Part shown: positions 46,517-56,897 of the stretch, one piece after another | Position numbering within the stretch: position 1 is the stretch's first letter | Layout: every line of letters begins with the position of its first letter | From: Pseudomonas sp. MIACH | GTDB taxonomy: Bacteria; Pseudomonadota; Gammaproteobacteria; Pseudomonadales; Pseudomonadaceae | Length of the DNA stretch: 64,000 nucleotides | Direction of reading: 5' to 3' | Assembly (NCBI RefSeq): GCF_001269925.1 | Contig: NZ_LHVO01000002.1 | Span: forward strand, 248,001 to 312,000 | Notes under the pieces: model-generated | The model's input: the letters and a program-made list of their open reading frames with translations, nothing else | What the model was told of the DNA's origin: nothing | Database searches by the model: none | Program-made: the position numbers and the translations under genes

Positions 46517-47239
46517 ATGAAACGTCCAAGTGGTCGCGCTGCCGATCAGCTCCGCTCGATCCGCATCACCCGCAACTACACCAAACACGCCGAGGGATCC
46601 GTACTGGTCGAGTTTGGCGATACCAAGGTGATCTGCACCGTCAGCGTCGAAAACGGTGTGCCACGTTTCCTCAAGGGCCAGGGCCAGGGCTGGTTGACCG
46701 CCGAATACGGCATGCTGCCGCGCGCCACCGGCGAGCGTAACCAGCGTGAAGCCAGCCGTGGCAAGCAAGGCGGCCGCACCCTGGAAATCCAGCGCCTGAT
46801 CGGGCGCTCCCTGCGCGCCGCGCTGGACATGTCCAAGCTGGGCGACGTGACCCTGTACGTCGACTGCGACGTGATCCAGGCCGACGGTGGTACGCGTACT
46901 GCGTCCATCACCGGCGCCATGGTGGCGCTGGTTGATGCACTGAAAGTCATCAAGAAGCGTGGCGGCCTGAAAGGCGGTGACCCGCTCAAGCAGATGATTG
47001 CCGCCGTATCGGTGGGCATGTACCAGGGCGAGCCAGTGCTGGACCTGGACTACCTGGAAGATTCGGCCGCCGAGACCGACCTGAACGTGGTGATGACCAG
47101 CACCGGTGGTTTCATCGAAGTGCAGGGCACCGCCGAAGGCGCGCCTTTCCAACCGGCCGAGCTGAACGCCATGCTGGCCCTGGCGCAGAAAGGCATGACC
47201 GAAATCTTCGAATTGCAAAACGCCGCACTGGCTGACTAA
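46517..47239 (+). CDS. rph: RNase PH
   Basis: A 240-residue phosphorolytic 3'-5' exoribonuclease from ATG 46517 ([19 protein letters not shown]). The core motifs are present ([53 protein letters not shown]). It trims tRNA 3' ends and helps rRNA turnover. The frame opens 13 codons earlier, across the -10 box. DUF4870 follows 22 bases downstream. Confidence 0.98.
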   Translation: MKRPSGRAADQLRSIRITRNYTKHAEGSVLVEFGDTKVICTVSVENGVPRFLKGQGQGWLTAEYGMLPRATGERNQREASRGKQGGRTLEIQRLIGRSLRAALDMSKLGDVTLYVDCDVIQADGGTRTASITGAMVALVDALKVIKKRGGLKGGDPLKQMIAAVSVGMYQGEPVLDLDYLEDSAAETDLNVVMTSTGGFIEVQGTAEGAPFQPAELNAMLALAQKGMTEIFELQNAALAD

Positions 47240-47261
47240 GCCGGCTTCAAGGAGAAGCGCC

Positions 47262-47630
47262 ATGAGTGACAGTCAATTGCCGGTTCCGGCACCGACCAAG
47301 GAAGTTCGCCAGTGGGCGATGTTGTGTCACTTCGCGGCGTTCCTGGGGTTGGTGTTCCCCTTCGGCAGCCTGTTGGGGCCGCTGATCGTGTGGCAGATCA
47401 AGAAGGATATGGACCCGCTTATCGATGATCAGGGCAAGGAAGCCCTGAACTTCCAGATCACCGTGGCCATCGCCTGGCTGGTCTGCATGGTGCTGGGGTT
47501 CGTGGTGATCGGCTTTCTGCTGATGTTGATCCTGGTGGTGGCGGCGCTGGTGCTGACGATCATCGCTGGCATCAAGGCCAACAACGGCACGGCCTATCGC
47601 TACCCGTGGACCTGGCGCCTGGTCAAATAA
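47262..47630 (+). CDS. DUF4870 (Tic20-like) membrane protein
   Basis: 122 residues, with AAGGAG just upstream. Three or four hydrophobic helices (WAMLCHFAAFLGLVFP, LIVWQIKKD, then a long run from about residue 63 to 108) and the sequence DPLIDDQGKEALNFQ are characteristic of DUF4870. Function unknown. It is probably cotranscribed with rph and ends at a strong terminator. Confidence 0.85.
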   Translation: MSDSQLPVPAPTKEVRQWAMLCHFAAFLGLVFPFGSLLGPLIVWQIKKDMDPLIDDQGKEALNFQITVAIAWLVCMVLGFVVIGFLLMLILVVAALVLTIIAGIKANNGTAYRYPWTWRLVK

Positions 47631-47638
47631 CACCCACA

Positions 47639-47668
47639 AAAAAACCGACAGCGATGTCGGTTTTTTTG
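47639..47668. terminator. Bidirectional intrinsic terminator
   Basis: Perfect 13-bp palindrome A7-ccgaca / tgtcgg-T7 with a 4-base loop gcga, in the 54-base gap between the convergent DUF4870 gene and crc. The A and T runs give a U-tract in both directions. Confidence 0.92.
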
Positions 47669-47684
47669 TGCCTGGATAAAGACC

Positions 47685-48464
47685 TTAGATGGTCAGTGTC
47701 CAGTCGTAGTCCACGATCAGCGGCGCGTGCTGCGAGAAGCGCGGCTGGCGCGGCAAACGTGCACTGCGCACGAACCGGCGCAGACCTGGGGTCAGCAACT
47801 GGTAGTCGAAGCGCCAGCCCAGGTTGAGCATCTCAGCCTGTTCGTTGTCTGGCCACCAGCTGTACTGGTCGCCTTCGCGGCTGACTTCGCGCAGGGCATC
47901 CACATAGCCCATGTTACCGACAATCTCGTCCATCCAGGCCCGTTCCGGCGCCAGGAAACCCGGGGATTGCTGGCTGTCGCGCCAGTTCTTGATATCCAGC
48001 TTTTGTTGCGCCACGTACAGCGAGCCACAATAAATGTACTCGCGACGTTTGCGTCGCTGTTTATCCAGGTAACGGGCGAAATCGTCCATTAGCTTGAACT
48101 TCTGGTTCAAGTCTTCATCGCCGTTCTGCCCCGAAGGAAGCAGCAAGGTCGCGATGCTGACCTTGTCGAAATCGGCTTGCAGGTAGCGCCCGTAGCGGTC
48201 GGCTGTCTCGAAGCCGAGGCCGCTGATGACCGCCTTGGGTTGCAACCGCGAGTACAAAGCCACGCCACCTTGGGTGGGCACTTCGGCATCGCAGGCATAA
48301 AGGAAGTAGCCATCCAGTTGGAAGGCTGGGTCGTCCAGTTCAAAGGCGGAGGCGCGGGTGTCCTGCAGGCAGATGACGTCGGCATTCTGAGCTTGCAGCC
48401 AACTGAGCAAACCACGCTCGACTGCAGCCTGAATACCATTAACGTTCACACTGATGATCCGCAT
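47685..48464 (-). CDS. crc: Catabolite repression control protein Crc
   Basis: 259 residues from ATG 48464 (MRIISVNVNGIQAAVERGLL). It has the exonuclease III/AP-endonuclease fold but is not a nuclease: the usual catalytic Glu of the QEIK-type motif is Asp here (CLQDTRAS), as in P. aeruginosa Crc. Crc joins Hfq on A-rich sites of target mRNAs to block translation of secondary carbon-source genes, relieved by CrcZ-type small RNAs. The divergent crc-pyrE order is conserved in Pseudomonas. Confidence 0.97.
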   Translation of the reverse strand: MRIISVNVNGIQAAVERGLLSWLQAQNADVICLQDTRASAFELDDPAFQLDGYFLYACDAEVPTQGGVALYSRLQPKAVISGLGFETADRYGRYLQADFDKVSIATLLLPSGQNGDEDLNQKFKLMDDFARYLDKQRRKRREYIYCGSLYVAQQKLDIKNWRDSQQSPGFLAPERAWMDEIVGNMGYVDALREVSREGDQYSWWPDNEQAEMLNLGWRFDYQLLTPGLRRFVRSARLPRQPRFSQHAPLIVDYDWTLTI

Positions 48465-48487
48465 AAATGGCCCCAAAAATCGCGTGC

Positions 48488-48500
48488 GTGTATGATACAC
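48488..48500. promoter_or_regulatory. Candidate overlapping divergent -10 elements of crc and pyrE
   Basis: The near-perfect palindrome gtgtatgatacac contains TATGAT on the plus strand and TATCAT on the minus strand. It lies within the 82-base region between the divergent starts. The -35 positions are weak. Confidence 0.35.
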
Positions 48501-48546
48501 GCCGTCTACCTAATTAGCTAAATCCGTGGTATCTGAGGCTTTTTTC

Positions 48547-49194
48547 ATGCAGGCGTATCAACGCGATTTCATTCGTTTTGCCATCGATCGCGGGGTTTTG
48601 CGCTTCGGTGAGTTCACCCTCAAGTCCGGGCGCACCAGCCCGTACTTCTTCAATGCGGGCTTGTTCAACTCGGGTTCGGCCCTGGCTCAGCTGGGTCGTT
48701 TCTACGCGGCAGCCATTGTTGAAAGCGGTATTTCCTTCGACGTGCTATTTGGCCCGGCCTACAAGGGTATTCCCCTGGCAGCTGCAACGGCCGTGGCCCT
48801 GGCGGAACATCATGGGCGGGATCTGCCATGGTGCTTCAACCGCAAGGAAGCCAAGGCGCATGGCGAAGGTGGCAGTCTGGTGGGTGCGCCGCTGACCGGC
48901 GATGTATTGATCATTGATGACGTGATCACGGCCGGTACGGCTATCCGTGAAGTGATGCAGATCATCGCTTCCCAGGACGGCGCCAAGGCCGCTGGTGTGC
49001 TGATCGCGCTGAACCGTCAGGAGCGTGGCAACGGTGAGTTGTCGGCGATCCAGGAAGTGGAGCGTGATTTCGGTATTCCAGTGGTAAGCATCGTGTCGTT
49101 GAACCAGGTGTTGCAGTTCCTGGAAGATGATCCGCAGCTCAAGCAGCACTTGCCGGCAGTGAAGGCGTATCGCGAGCAGTTCGGCGTTCAGTAA
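48547..49194 (+). CDS. pyrE: Orotate phosphoribosyltransferase
   Basis: 215 residues from ATG 48547 ([18 protein letters not shown]). The PRPP-binding signature [17 protein letters not shown] is intact, as are [11 protein letters not shown] and [13 protein letters not shown]. It makes OMP from orotate and PRPP in pyrimidine synthesis. It ends before an unusually long palindromic terminator shared with the convergent argB. Confidence 0.98.
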   Translation: MQAYQRDFIRFAIDRGVLRFGEFTLKSGRTSPYFFNAGLFNSGSALAQLGRFYAAAIVESGISFDVLFGPAYKGIPLAAATAVALAEHHGRDLPWCFNRKEAKAHGEGGSLVGAPLTGDVLIIDDVITAGTAIREVMQIIASQDGAKAAGVLIALNRQERGNGELSAIQEVERDFGIPVVSIVSLNQVLQFLEDDPQLKQHLPAVKAYREQFGVQ

Positions 49195-49206
49195 TCGGCG
49201 CCCAAC

Positions 49207-49266
49207 AAAAAGCCCCACCCCTTGTAGGAGCGAGCAAGCTCGCTCCTACAAGGGGTGGGGCTTTTT
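49207..49266. terminator. Bidirectional terminator with REP-derived 29-bp stem
   Basis: Perfect inverted repeat of 29 bases per arm with two bases between: the outer part is A5-gccccacccc / ggggtggggc-T5 and the inner part is ttgtaggagcgagc and its inverse. The inner part equals the end motif of the REPIN family at 11067 and 59001. It lies between convergent pyrE and argB and has a U-tract both ways. Confidence 0.9.
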
Positions 49267-49272
49267 AGTGCT

Positions 49273-50178
<906 letters not shown>

Positions 50179-50196
50179 TCAGGGCTCCGGTAAAAA

Positions 50197-51594
50197 TCAG
50201 AACGGTAATTGGAGATCAGGGGCAACACGTTTCAACTGGGCGTGGAACACGTCCTTGATGCGCTGCAACTCAGCCTCGGTATCCGCCTCGAAACGCAGCA
50301 CCAGCACCGGTGTGGTGTTGGACGCGCGAACCAGGCCCCAGCCTTTGGCGTAATCGACTCGCACACCATCAATGGTGGTCAGGTTGGCGCCTTCACCCCA
50401 TTGCGCATCGTGCAGTGCGTCAATGATGCTGAATTTGCTCTCCTCGGTCACATGGATATTGATCTCTGGCGTAGAAATATCATTCGGGAAGGTCTGAAAC
50501 AGCTCTTCGGCGGTGGATTTTTCCTTGCTGAGGATCTCCAGCAGACGGGCGGCGCTGTAAATGCCGTCATCAAAGCCGAACCAGCGCTCCTTGAAGAACA
50601 CGTGGCCGCTCATTTCGCCGGCCAACAGTGCGCCGGTTTCTTTCATTTTCTTTTTGATCAACGAGTGACCGGTCTTCCACATTAGCGGACGGCCGCCATA
50701 TTCCTTGATCAGCGGGGTGAGGCGGCGGGTGCACTTCACGTCGAAAATGATTTCGGCGTTGGGGTTGCGCGCCACCACGTCACGGGCAAACAGCATCAGC
50801 AAACGGTCCGGGAATACGATCTCGCCGGTTTCGGTCACCACGCCCACGCGGTCGCCGTCACCGTCGAAGGCCAGGCCGACGTCAGCACCGGTTTCCTTCA
50901 CCTTGGCGATCAGGTCCACCAGGTTTTCTGGCTTGCCCGGATCCGGGTGGTGATTGGGGAAGTTGCCGTCGACCTCGCAGAACAGTGGGATCACTTCGCA
51001 GTTCAGGGCTTCGAGTAGTTGCGGAGCGATCACGCCAGCCGCGCCGTTGCCGCAATCCACCACCACTTTGAGGCGGCGCGCGAGTTTGACGTCGCGGGTG
51101 ATTTCGTCAGAGTAGCGCGGCAGGATGTCAACTTTAGTGATGCTGCCTTGGCCGCTGGTCAGGTCGTTGGTCTTCAGGCGGGTGTGCAGGGCCTGGATCT
51201 GTTCGTTGGCCAGGGTGTCGCCGGCGATGACAATCTTGAAGCCGTTGTAGTCCGACGGGTTATGGCTACCGGTCAGCATCACCCCGGATTTGCCGGCCAG
51301 TACGTTGGCGGCGTAGTAAAGCGCAGGGGTGGGCACCAGGCCGACGTCGCTGACATGGCAGCCGCTGTCGGCCAGGCCCTGGATCAGTTGCTCCACCAGT
51401 TCCGGACCGGACAGGCGACCGTCACGGCCGACGGAAACGTTCGGCTCATCCTGGGCCAGGCTCTGGGCGCCAATGGCACGGCCAATCCAGTAGGCGGTTT
51501 CGGCGGTCAGGGTCTTGGGCACCACGCCACGAATGTCATAGGCGCGAAAGATGCTGTCAGGGAATGTCGGGGCTACTCGGGCTGCGGTACTCAT
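50197..51594 (-). CDS. algC: Phosphomannomutase/phosphoglucomutase AlgC
   Basis: 465 residues from ATG 51594 (MSTAARVAPTFPDSIFRAYDIRG), matching the P. aeruginosa start; an ATG at 51612 is also open. The phosphoserine loop is TGSHNP with Ser110, the metal loop is DGDGDR, and the sugar-binding loop is GEMSGH. It interconverts 6-phospho and 1-phospho mannose and glucose for alginate, LPS and, where present, rhamnolipid synthesis. A 264-base gap to dut holds its promoter, which I could not pinpoint. Confidence 0.97.
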   Translation of the reverse strand: MSTAARVAPTFPDSIFRAYDIRGVVPKTLTAETAYWIGRAIGAQSLAQDEPNVSVGRDGRLSGPELVEQLIQGLADSGCHVSDVGLVPTPALYYAANVLAGKSGVMLTGSHNPSDYNGFKIVIAGDTLANEQIQALHTRLKTNDLTSGQGSITKVDILPRYSDEITRDVKLARRLKVVVDCGNGAAGVIAPQLLEALNCEVIPLFCEVDGNFPNHHPDPGKPENLVDLIAKVKETGADVGLAFDGDGDRVGVVTETGEIVFPDRLLMLFARDVVARNPNAEIIFDVKCTRRLTPLIKEYGGRPLMWKTGHSLIKKKMKETGALLAGEMSGHVFFKERWFGFDDGIYSAARLLEILSKEKSTAEELFQTFPNDISTPEINIHVTEESKFSIIDALHDAQWGEGANLTTIDGVRVDYAKGWGLVRASNTTPVLVLRFEADTEAELQRIKDVFHAQLKRVAPDLQLPF

Positions 51595-51825
51595 CGCGGG
51601 GGGAAACTCCATCTCAAGGGGGCAAGGCTGGCCTTAATGTGGCTGACCGGCAGGCTCAAACTGAAGGGTATGACGGTGTTTTCGGCAGAGAGTTCGTGGT
51701 GCAAAAGTGCCATCGGAGCTTGGCTCCTGTCTTTTTGTCTGCGTAATGCATTGATTTCAAAGGTGAAATCTCGCTGATAAAGTCCGCGCATTCTTCATCC
51801 TGAAAAGCCTTGCGGGGGCGTCGAG

Positions 51826-51845
51826 CCGGGCAAAAGCGCCCGGCC
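51826..51845 (-). terminator. Stem-loop after dut
   Basis: 7-bp stem gccgggc / gcccggc with a 6-base loop, 13 bases after the dut stop. It has no U-tract, so it may be a weak or Rho-assisted terminator. Confidence 0.4.
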
Positions 51846-51858
51846 AGGTTCAGCGTAG

Positions 51859-52314
51859 TCAGTGACTGCCGGAATGCCCAAAACCGCCTGCGCCGCGTTG
51901 GGTTTCGTCGAAATCCTGTACCAGCTCGAAATGCGCCTGCACCACCGGTACCAGTACAAGCTGGGCAATGCGCTCGCCGACGACGATGTTGAACGCCGTC
52001 TGGCCACGGTTCCAGCACGACACCATCAGCTCGCCCTGGTAGTCCGAATCGATCAGGCCCACCAGGTTGCCCAGCACGATGCCGTGTTTGTGTCCCAGGC
52101 CGGAGCGCGGCAGGATCAGCGCCGCCAGGCCCGGGTCGCCGACGTAGATCGACAGGCCAGTGGGGATCAGGAGGGTCTGGCCCGGTTCAAGCACGGTGTC
52201 TTGCTTGAGCATGGCACGCAGGTCCAGGCCGGCGGAGCCTGGGGTGGCGTAGGCCGGCAGTGGAAATTCGGTGCCGATGCGGGGGTCGAGGATCTTGGCT
52301 TGCAAAGCGTGCAT
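51859..52314 (-). CDS. dut: dUTP diphosphatase
   Basis: A 151-residue trimeric dUTPase with the five motifs visible: [39 protein letters not shown] and the C-terminal [10 protein letters not shown] arm. It hydrolyses dUTP to dUMP and pyrophosphate. It starts five bases after the coaBC stop, the conserved coaBC-dut pair. Confidence 0.98.
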   Translation of the reverse strand: MHALQAKILDPRIGTEFPLPAYATPGSAGLDLRAMLKQDTVLEPGQTLLIPTGLSIYVGDPGLAALILPRSGLGHKHGIVLGNLVGLIDSDYQGELMVSCWNRGQTAFNIVVGERIAQLVLVPVVQAHFELVQDFDETQRGAGGFGHSGSH

Positions 52315-52319
52315 GGAAA

Positions 52320-53528
52320 TTAAACCTGGTTCAGCCGTTGGGCGATAAAAGAGATCAGTTGGCGGGCAATCTTGCCTTTGCTGGTCTGGGCGAAAAGGGT
52401 GGCGTGCAGGTCGCGGTCGATCACGCTGCAGGCGTTTTCCTCGCTGTTGAAGCCGATGCTCGGGTTGGCGACATCATTGGCAACGATCAGGTCGAGATTT
52501 TTGTCTTTCAGTTTGCGTGCGGCGTAGTCCAGCAGGTGCTCGGTCTCGGCGGCGAAGCCGACACTGAACGGGCGGTCCGCACGCGTGGCGATGGTGGCCA
52601 GAATGTCCGGGTTGCGCACCATTTGCAGGAGCAGGCCATCGCCGCTCGTAGGGTCTTTCTTGAGCTTTTGCGGGGCGACGACTTCCGGGCGGTAGTCTGC
52701 AACCGCTGCCGAAGCGATAAACAGGTCACAGGGGATGGCGGCCTCACAGGCGGCCAGCATGTCCCGGGCGCTGACTACGTCGATTCGCGTGACGCGATCG
52801 GGGGTCGGCAAGTGCACCGGGCCGGTGATCAGGGTTACGCGTGCGCCTGCCTCGACCGCCGCTTCCGCCAAGGCAAAACCCATTTTTCCTGAGCTATGGT
52901 TGGTGATGTAGCGCACCGGGTCGATGTTTTCCTGGGTCGGGCCTGCCGTAATCAGCACGTGCTTGCCGGTCAGGGCCAGGTGCTGGAAGCACTCCGCGGC
53001 GCACAGTGCCAGGTCGATGGCTTCGAGCATGCGGCCCATGCCGACATCGCCGCAGGCCTGGCTGCCGGAGGCCGGGCCGAACACCTTGAGGCCACGGCTT
53101 TGCAGGAGTTGGGTGTTCGCCTGGGTTGCCGGGTCACGCCACATGGCCTGGTTCATGGCTGGGGCGATGGCGACGGTGGCGTCGGTGGCCAGTACCAGGG
53201 TGGTCAGCAGGTCATCGGCGATGCCTTGCGCCAAGCGGGCGATCAGGTCGGCGGTGGCAGGGGCGATCAACACCAGGTCGGCCCACTTGGCCAGCTCGAT
53301 ATGGCCCATGGCAGCTTCGGCTGCTGGGTCCAGCAGGTCCAGGTGGACCGGGTGTCCGGACAAGGCCTGCATGGTCAGCGGGGTGATGAACTCACTGCCG
53401 CCGCGGGTCATGACCACGCGCACTTCGGCGCCCTGGTCGAGAAGCCTGCGGACCAGCTCTGCGCTCTTGTAGGCGGCAATGCCGCCGCCGACGCCGAGAA
53501 CGATGCGTTTCCGATACAGACGCTGCAT
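52320..53528 (-). CDS. coaBC: Bifunctional phosphopantothenoylcysteine decarboxylase/phosphopantothenate-cysteine ligase
   Basis: A 402-residue Dfp protein. The N-terminal flavoprotein CoaC domain (about 1-190) has [23 protein letters not shown] and the active-site Cys loop [10 protein letters not shown]. The C-terminal CoaB domain has [26 protein letters not shown] text and the KLKKDP motif. It carries out two consecutive steps of coenzyme A synthesis. It is divergent from radC. Confidence 0.98.
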   Translation of the reverse strand: MQRLYRKRIVLGVGGGIAAYKSAELVRRLLDQGAEVRVVMTRGGSEFITPLTMQALSGHPVHLDLLDPAAEAAMGHIELAKWADLVLIAPATADLIARLAQGIADDLLTTLVLATDATVAIAPAMNQAMWRDPATQANTQLLQSRGLKVFGPASGSQACGDVGMGRMLEAIDLALCAAECFQHLALTGKHVLITAGPTQENIDPVRYITNHSSGKMGFALAEAAVEAGARVTLITGPVHLPTPDRVTRIDVVSARDMLAACEAAIPCDLFIASAAVADYRPEVVAPQKLKKDPTSGDGLLLQMVRNPDILATIATRADRPFSVGFAAETEHLLDYAARKLKDKNLDLIVANDVANPSIGFNSEENACSVIDRDLHATLFAQTSKGKIARQLISFIAQRLNQV

Positions 53529-53671
53529 TGGTTTGCCTTTCCAGTTCAGTGAAGCCAGTTCAGTGACGCCTGCGATGTCCCCTCCCCAGGTGAAATCGCA
53601 TGCAAAAAAGAGGGCCTACGATAACACAGCGCCTGCCAGGCAACAGCGGCGCACATGCACAGGGAGGTGGG

Positions 53672-54346
53672 ATGAGTATTCGTGATTGGCCGGCAGCAGA
53701 GCGGCCGCGAGAGAAGCTTTTGGAGTGGGGCGCGGCGAGTCTGTCCGACGCTGAATTGCTGGCGATCTTCCTGCGCACCGGGGTAACCGGCAGGAGCGCG
53801 GTGGACCTGGCGCGGCATCTGCTGGCGCAATTTGGCGGTTTGCGCCCGCTCATGGAAGCCAGCCAGACATTGTTCAGCCAGCAATTGGGCTTGGGCCCGG
53901 CGAAGTTTGCCCAGTTGCAGGCAGTGCTGGAAATGTCCCGGCGCCATATGGCTGAGCGCCTGCGCAGCGATTCGGTGCTGGAAAGCCCGGTAGCGGTGCG
54001 CGACTACCTCAAGGCGTTGTTGCGTCATGAGCCTCACGAGATCTTCGGCTGCCTGTTCCTGGACTCAAAGCATCGGGTGTTAGGGTTCGAGGCGTTGTCC
54101 GAAGGGACCATCGACGCGGCCGTGGTTTACCCCCGGCAAGTGGTCAAGCGCGCCCTTGCCTATAACGCGGCGGCGTTGATTCTGTGTCACAACCATCCAT
54201 CCGGGAGTGTGGAGCCCAGCGCAGCTGATCGAAAATTGACCAAGGTGCTGCAAAAGGCCTTGGAAGTGGTGGATGTGCGAGTACTGGATCACATCATCGT
54301 GGGGGATGGTGATCCGTTGTCGATGGCGGAATATGGCTGGATGTAA
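53672..54346 (+). CDS. radC: RadC/YicR family JAB domain protein
   Basis: 224 residues from ATG 53672 behind GGGAGG; an upstream open frame of 24 codons is leader. It has an N-terminal helix-hairpin-helix-like UPF0758 domain. The JAMM metalloprotease-like core follows, with His173 and His175 in HNHPSG and Asp186. The role is unresolved: the old DNA-repair assignment of radC was withdrawn. The coaBC/radC divergence is conserved in many gammaproteobacteria. Confidence 0.95.
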   Translation: MSIRDWPAAERPREKLLEWGAASLSDAELLAIFLRTGVTGRSAVDLARHLLAQFGGLRPLMEASQTLFSQQLGLGPAKFAQLQAVLEMSRRHMAERLRSDSVLESPVAVRDYLKALLRHEPHEIFGCLFLDSKHRVLGFEALSEGTIDAAVVYPRQVVKRALAYNAAALILCHNHPSGSVEPSAADRKLTKVLQKALEVVDVRVLDHIIVGDGDPLSMAEYGWM

Positions 54347-54367
54347 GCCCGCCCAGTGAGGGCGGGC
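54347..54367. terminator. Stem-loop between convergent radC and binding-protein gene
   Basis: 8-bp GC stem gcccgccc / gggcgggc with loop agtga, starting directly after the radC stop. No T run follows on either side, so strength is uncertain. Confidence 0.5.
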
Positions 54368-54374
54368 GTGGTTC

Positions 54375-55967
54375 TCAGGGCTTGACGCTGACCTTCGAGA
54401 AGTCCTGGCGCCCGAACGGGCTCACCTGGTAGCCCTCGACGCTCTTGCGCGCCAGGGCGAAGGCCGTCGGGTGCGCCAGCGGCAACCACAGCGCCTGCTG
54501 CTGGATCTGCGCCTGGGCCTGCTGATACAGCTTGCTGCGCACGCCTTGCTCGCTGGTGGTCTTGCCGGCGCTGATCAGCTTGTCCAGTGCCGGATCACAG
54601 TAGCGCGCGAAGTTGGTGCCGGACTTAACCGCCGCGCAGGAAAACTGCGGGGTGAGGAAGTTATCCGGGTCGCCGTTATCACCGGCCCAGCCCATGAACA
54701 GCAGGTCGTGTTCACCCGCTTTGGCACGGCGAATCAGCTCGCCCCACTCAATCACGCGGATCTCGGCCTGGATGCCGACCTTGGCCAGGTCCGCCTGCAG
54801 CAGTTGTGCGCCGAGGTTCGGGTTGGGATTCAGCAGGCTGCCGGTGGGGCGCGTCCAGATGGTGGTCTTGAAGCCGTCCTTGAGGCCGGCACGGTCCAGC
54901 AAGGCCTTGGCCTTGGCGAGGTCCTGTGGATAACCCGTCAAGTCCTTGGCGTAGCTCCAGGTATTGGGCGGGTAAGGGCCATTCGCGGCTTCGGCGGTGC
55001 CTTCGAACACGGCCTTGAGGTAGCTGTCTTTGTCGAAGGCCAGATTGATTGCCTGGCGTACCTCGGGTTTGTCCAGCGGCGGATGCTGGCTGTTGATGGC
55101 CACGAATGCGGTCATGAACGCTGCGGTTTTTTCCACCTTGAGTGCGGGGTCCTTCTCCGCCTCGCCCACGTCCAGGGGCTTGGGCGACAGGGCGATCTGG
55201 CATTCATCGCGGTGCAGTTTCTGCAGGCGCACGTTGGCGTCCGGGGTAATGGCAAAGATCAAGTTATCCACAGCCGGTTTGCCGGCGAAGTAGTCCGCGT
55301 TGGCCTTGTAGCGCACCACGGCGTCTTTCTGGAAACGGCTGAAGATGAACGGCCCGGTGCCGATCGGTTGGCTGTTGAGCTTCTCTGGCGTGCCAGCCTT
55401 GAGCAGTTTATCGGCGTATTCCGCCGGGTAGATCGAGGCAAAGCCCATGCTCAGGGCCGCGAGGAAGGTGGAGTCGGCGTGATCGAGGGTAAAGCGCACG
55501 GTCAGCGGGTCGAGCGCATCGATCTTCTTGACCAGGGCCGGCAATTGCAGGGACTGGGCGTGGGGGAAGCCGCTCTGGGCGATCTTATGCCACGGGTTGG
55601 CCGGGTCGAGCATGCGCTCGAAGCTGAAGCGTACGTCTTCGGCGGTCAGGGTGCGGCTTGGGGTGAAATACTCGGTGCGATGGAATTTCACGTCCGGGTG
55701 CAGCTTGAAGGTATAGGTCAGGCCATCCGGCGAGACGTCCCAGCTGTCCGCCAGGCTTGGCACCAGTTTGCCGCTGGCCGCGTCGTAGTCCACCAGGCGG
55801 TTCATCAGCACGTCGGCCGAGGCGTTGGTGGTGGTCAGTGAGTTGTATTGCACCACATCGAACCCTTCGGGGCTGGCCTCGGTGCAGACGCTCAAATTGC
55901 TGGCGGCGGAGGCCAGCGGCGCGATAAATAGAGGGGCTAGCAATAGCGGTAGGGCAGCGAGGCGCAT
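54375..55967 (-). CDS. Peptide-type ABC transporter substrate-binding protein (DppA-like, SBP family 5)
   Basis: 530 residues from ATG 55967, with AAAGGAA upstream. A Sec signal (MRLAALPLLLAPLFIAPLASAA) precedes the family 5 fold (LTAEDVRFSFERMLDP, PIGTGPFIFSRF, IFAITPDANVRLQKLHRDEC, HDLLFMGWAGDNGDPDNFL). It should capture di- or oligopeptides in the periplasm. No permease or ATPase genes are adjacent, so it is an orphan binding protein that presumably shares a transporter encoded elsewhere. In PAO1 a binding-protein gene has the same place beside rpmB. Confidence 0.93.
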   Translation of the reverse strand: MRLAALPLLLAPLFIAPLASAASNLSVCTEASPEGFDVVQYNSLTTTNASADVLMNRLVDYDAASGKLVPSLADSWDVSPDGLTYTFKLHPDVKFHRTEYFTPSRTLTAEDVRFSFERMLDPANPWHKIAQSGFPHAQSLQLPALVKKIDALDPLTVRFTLDHADSTFLAALSMGFASIYPAEYADKLLKAGTPEKLNSQPIGTGPFIFSRFQKDAVVRYKANADYFAGKPAVDNLIFAITPDANVRLQKLHRDECQIALSPKPLDVGEAEKDPALKVEKTAAFMTAFVAINSQHPPLDKPEVRQAINLAFDKDSYLKAVFEGTAEAANGPYPPNTWSYAKDLTGYPQDLAKAKALLDRAGLKDGFKTTIWTRPTGSLLNPNPNLGAQLLQADLAKVGIQAEIRVIEWGELIRRAKAGEHDLLFMGWAGDNGDPDNFLTPQFSCAAVKSGTNFARYCDPALDKLISAGKTTSEQGVRSKLYQQAQAQIQQQALWLPLAHPTAFALARKSVEGYQVSPFGRQDFSKVSVKP

Positions 55968-56425
55968 GTTCGGTTTCCTTTGCAGATCGAAGGCCCATCT
56001 GCGAGTGCAGTCTGGAAAAGTCCTACCGTAGTGCTCTGATTGATAAATGACTAGCCCATTTTTGCCTGTGCTTTTGGGCAAAATGCTGTTTTGATGGCGC
56101 CTCAGATCGTTTCGTCATGCGCTTTGCGGTGCTGGCGGGCGCTGAAAATCATTCTGTGCGACGAGCGGTCGGCTGTTGTAGCGGCCCCTCCTGGCAACGG
56201 TTCAGGTATCAACAGCCGAGATTTGCGTCGATAAAAATATACGGCCTGTTGTTGCGCCGGGGTCTTTCTGGTATAAAGCAGCGCTCTTTTCTAGGGGCCC
56301 GGTTCCTTCGCTTGTAGGTGTAGCCGGTAAGACCCTAAAGAAACGCGGCGCCTGGCGCCAAATGACTGAGAGATTAAGCGGCCAACCCATGCCGGGTTGG
56401 GCATGTGGTTTTAGAGGGCTGAGGC
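55968..56425. other. Intergenic region upstream of rpmB
   Basis: 458 bases with no convincing gene. It contains the rpmB promoter (56249-56277) and a leader of about 140 bases with two short palindromes: ggcgcctggcgcc near 56347 and ccaacccatgccgggttgg at about 56383-56401. The latter may fold just before the ribosome site and could mediate feedback, as in other ribosomal-protein leaders. An open frame at 56117-56317 shows no family-like sequence. Confidence 0.5.
56249..56277 (+). promoter_or_regulatory. Sigma-70 promoter of rpmB-rpmG
   Basis: -35 TTGTTG (56249-56254), a 17-base spacer and -10 TATAAA (56272-56277): near consensus with ideal spacing. Transcription should start close to 56284. 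Confidence 0.65.
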
Positions 56426-56659
56426 ATGTCGAGAGTCTGTCAAGTTACCGGTAAGGGTCCGGTGACTGGGAATAACATTTCCCACGCAAATAACAAAACC
56501 CGTCGTCGTTTCCTGCCGAACCTGCAGCATCACCGCTTCTGGGTTGAAGAAGAGAAACGTTTTGTTCGCCTGCGTGTATCTGCCAAAGGCATGCGTATTA
56601 TCGACAAGCGTGGCATCACTGTCGTGCTGGCCGAAATCCGCGCCGCTGGCAAGATCTAA
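56426..56659 (+). CDS. rpmB: 50S ribosomal protein L28
   Basis: 77 residues ([23 protein letters not shown]), full length for gammaproteobacterial L28 (about 77-78). It lies 11 bases before rpmG, in the universal rpmB-rpmG pair, and is preceded by a good promoter and a structured leader. Confidence 0.99.
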   Translation: MSRVCQVTGKGPVTGNNISHANNKTRRRFLPNLQHHRFWVEEEKRFVRLRVSAKGMRIIDKRGITVVLAEIRAAGKI

Positions 56660-56670
56660 GGAGCTCTATC

Positions 56671-56826
56671 ATGCGTGAATTGATTCGAATGATCTCTAGC
56701 GCCGGTACTGGTCACTTCTACACTACCGACAAGAACAAGCGTACTACCCCGGACAAGCTCGAAAAGAAAATGTTCGACCCGCGCGTTCGCAAGCACGTGA
56801 TCTACAAAGAAGGCAAAATCAAGTAA
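56671..56826 (+). CDS. rpmG: 50S ribosomal protein L33
   Basis: 51 residues ([20 protein letters not shown]...KEGKIK) from ATG 56671, with AAGGAG upstream. It has no cysteine at all, so it is the zinc-free form of L33, as is usual beside rpmB in gammaproteobacteria. An intrinsic terminator follows 18 bases later. Confidence 0.98.
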   Translation: MRELIRMISSAGTGHFYTTDKNKRTTPDKLEKKMFDPRVRKHVIYKEGKIK

Positions 56827-56844
56827 TTGATTTTCTTCCTTGTG

Positions 56845-56881
56845 AAAAAACGCCCGTATCTCACGATACGGGCTTTTTTTT
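56845..56881. terminator. Intrinsic terminator of rpmB-rpmG
   Basis: 9-bp stem gcccgtatc / gatacgggc with loop tcac, flanked by A6 on the left and T8 on the right. It also serves the convergent cupin gene. Confidence 0.92.
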
Positions 56882-56897
56882 GCCTGGCGTTTGTTGA

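Noticed and set aside
47685..48464. Exonuclease III (xthA) call for the gene divergent from pyrE
   Set aside because: Full-length match to Crc, the altered catalytic Glu position (Asp), and the conserved crc-pyrE order favour the RNA-binding regulator Crc.
51595..51858. Sigma-54 promoter for algC suggested by TGGCAC ... TTGCA on the minus strand
   Set aside because: The GG-to-GC spacing is seven bases rather than the required ten.
56117..56317. 66-codon open frame upstream of rpmB
   Set aside because: It runs over the rpmB promoter, has no ribosome site and no recognisable sequence.
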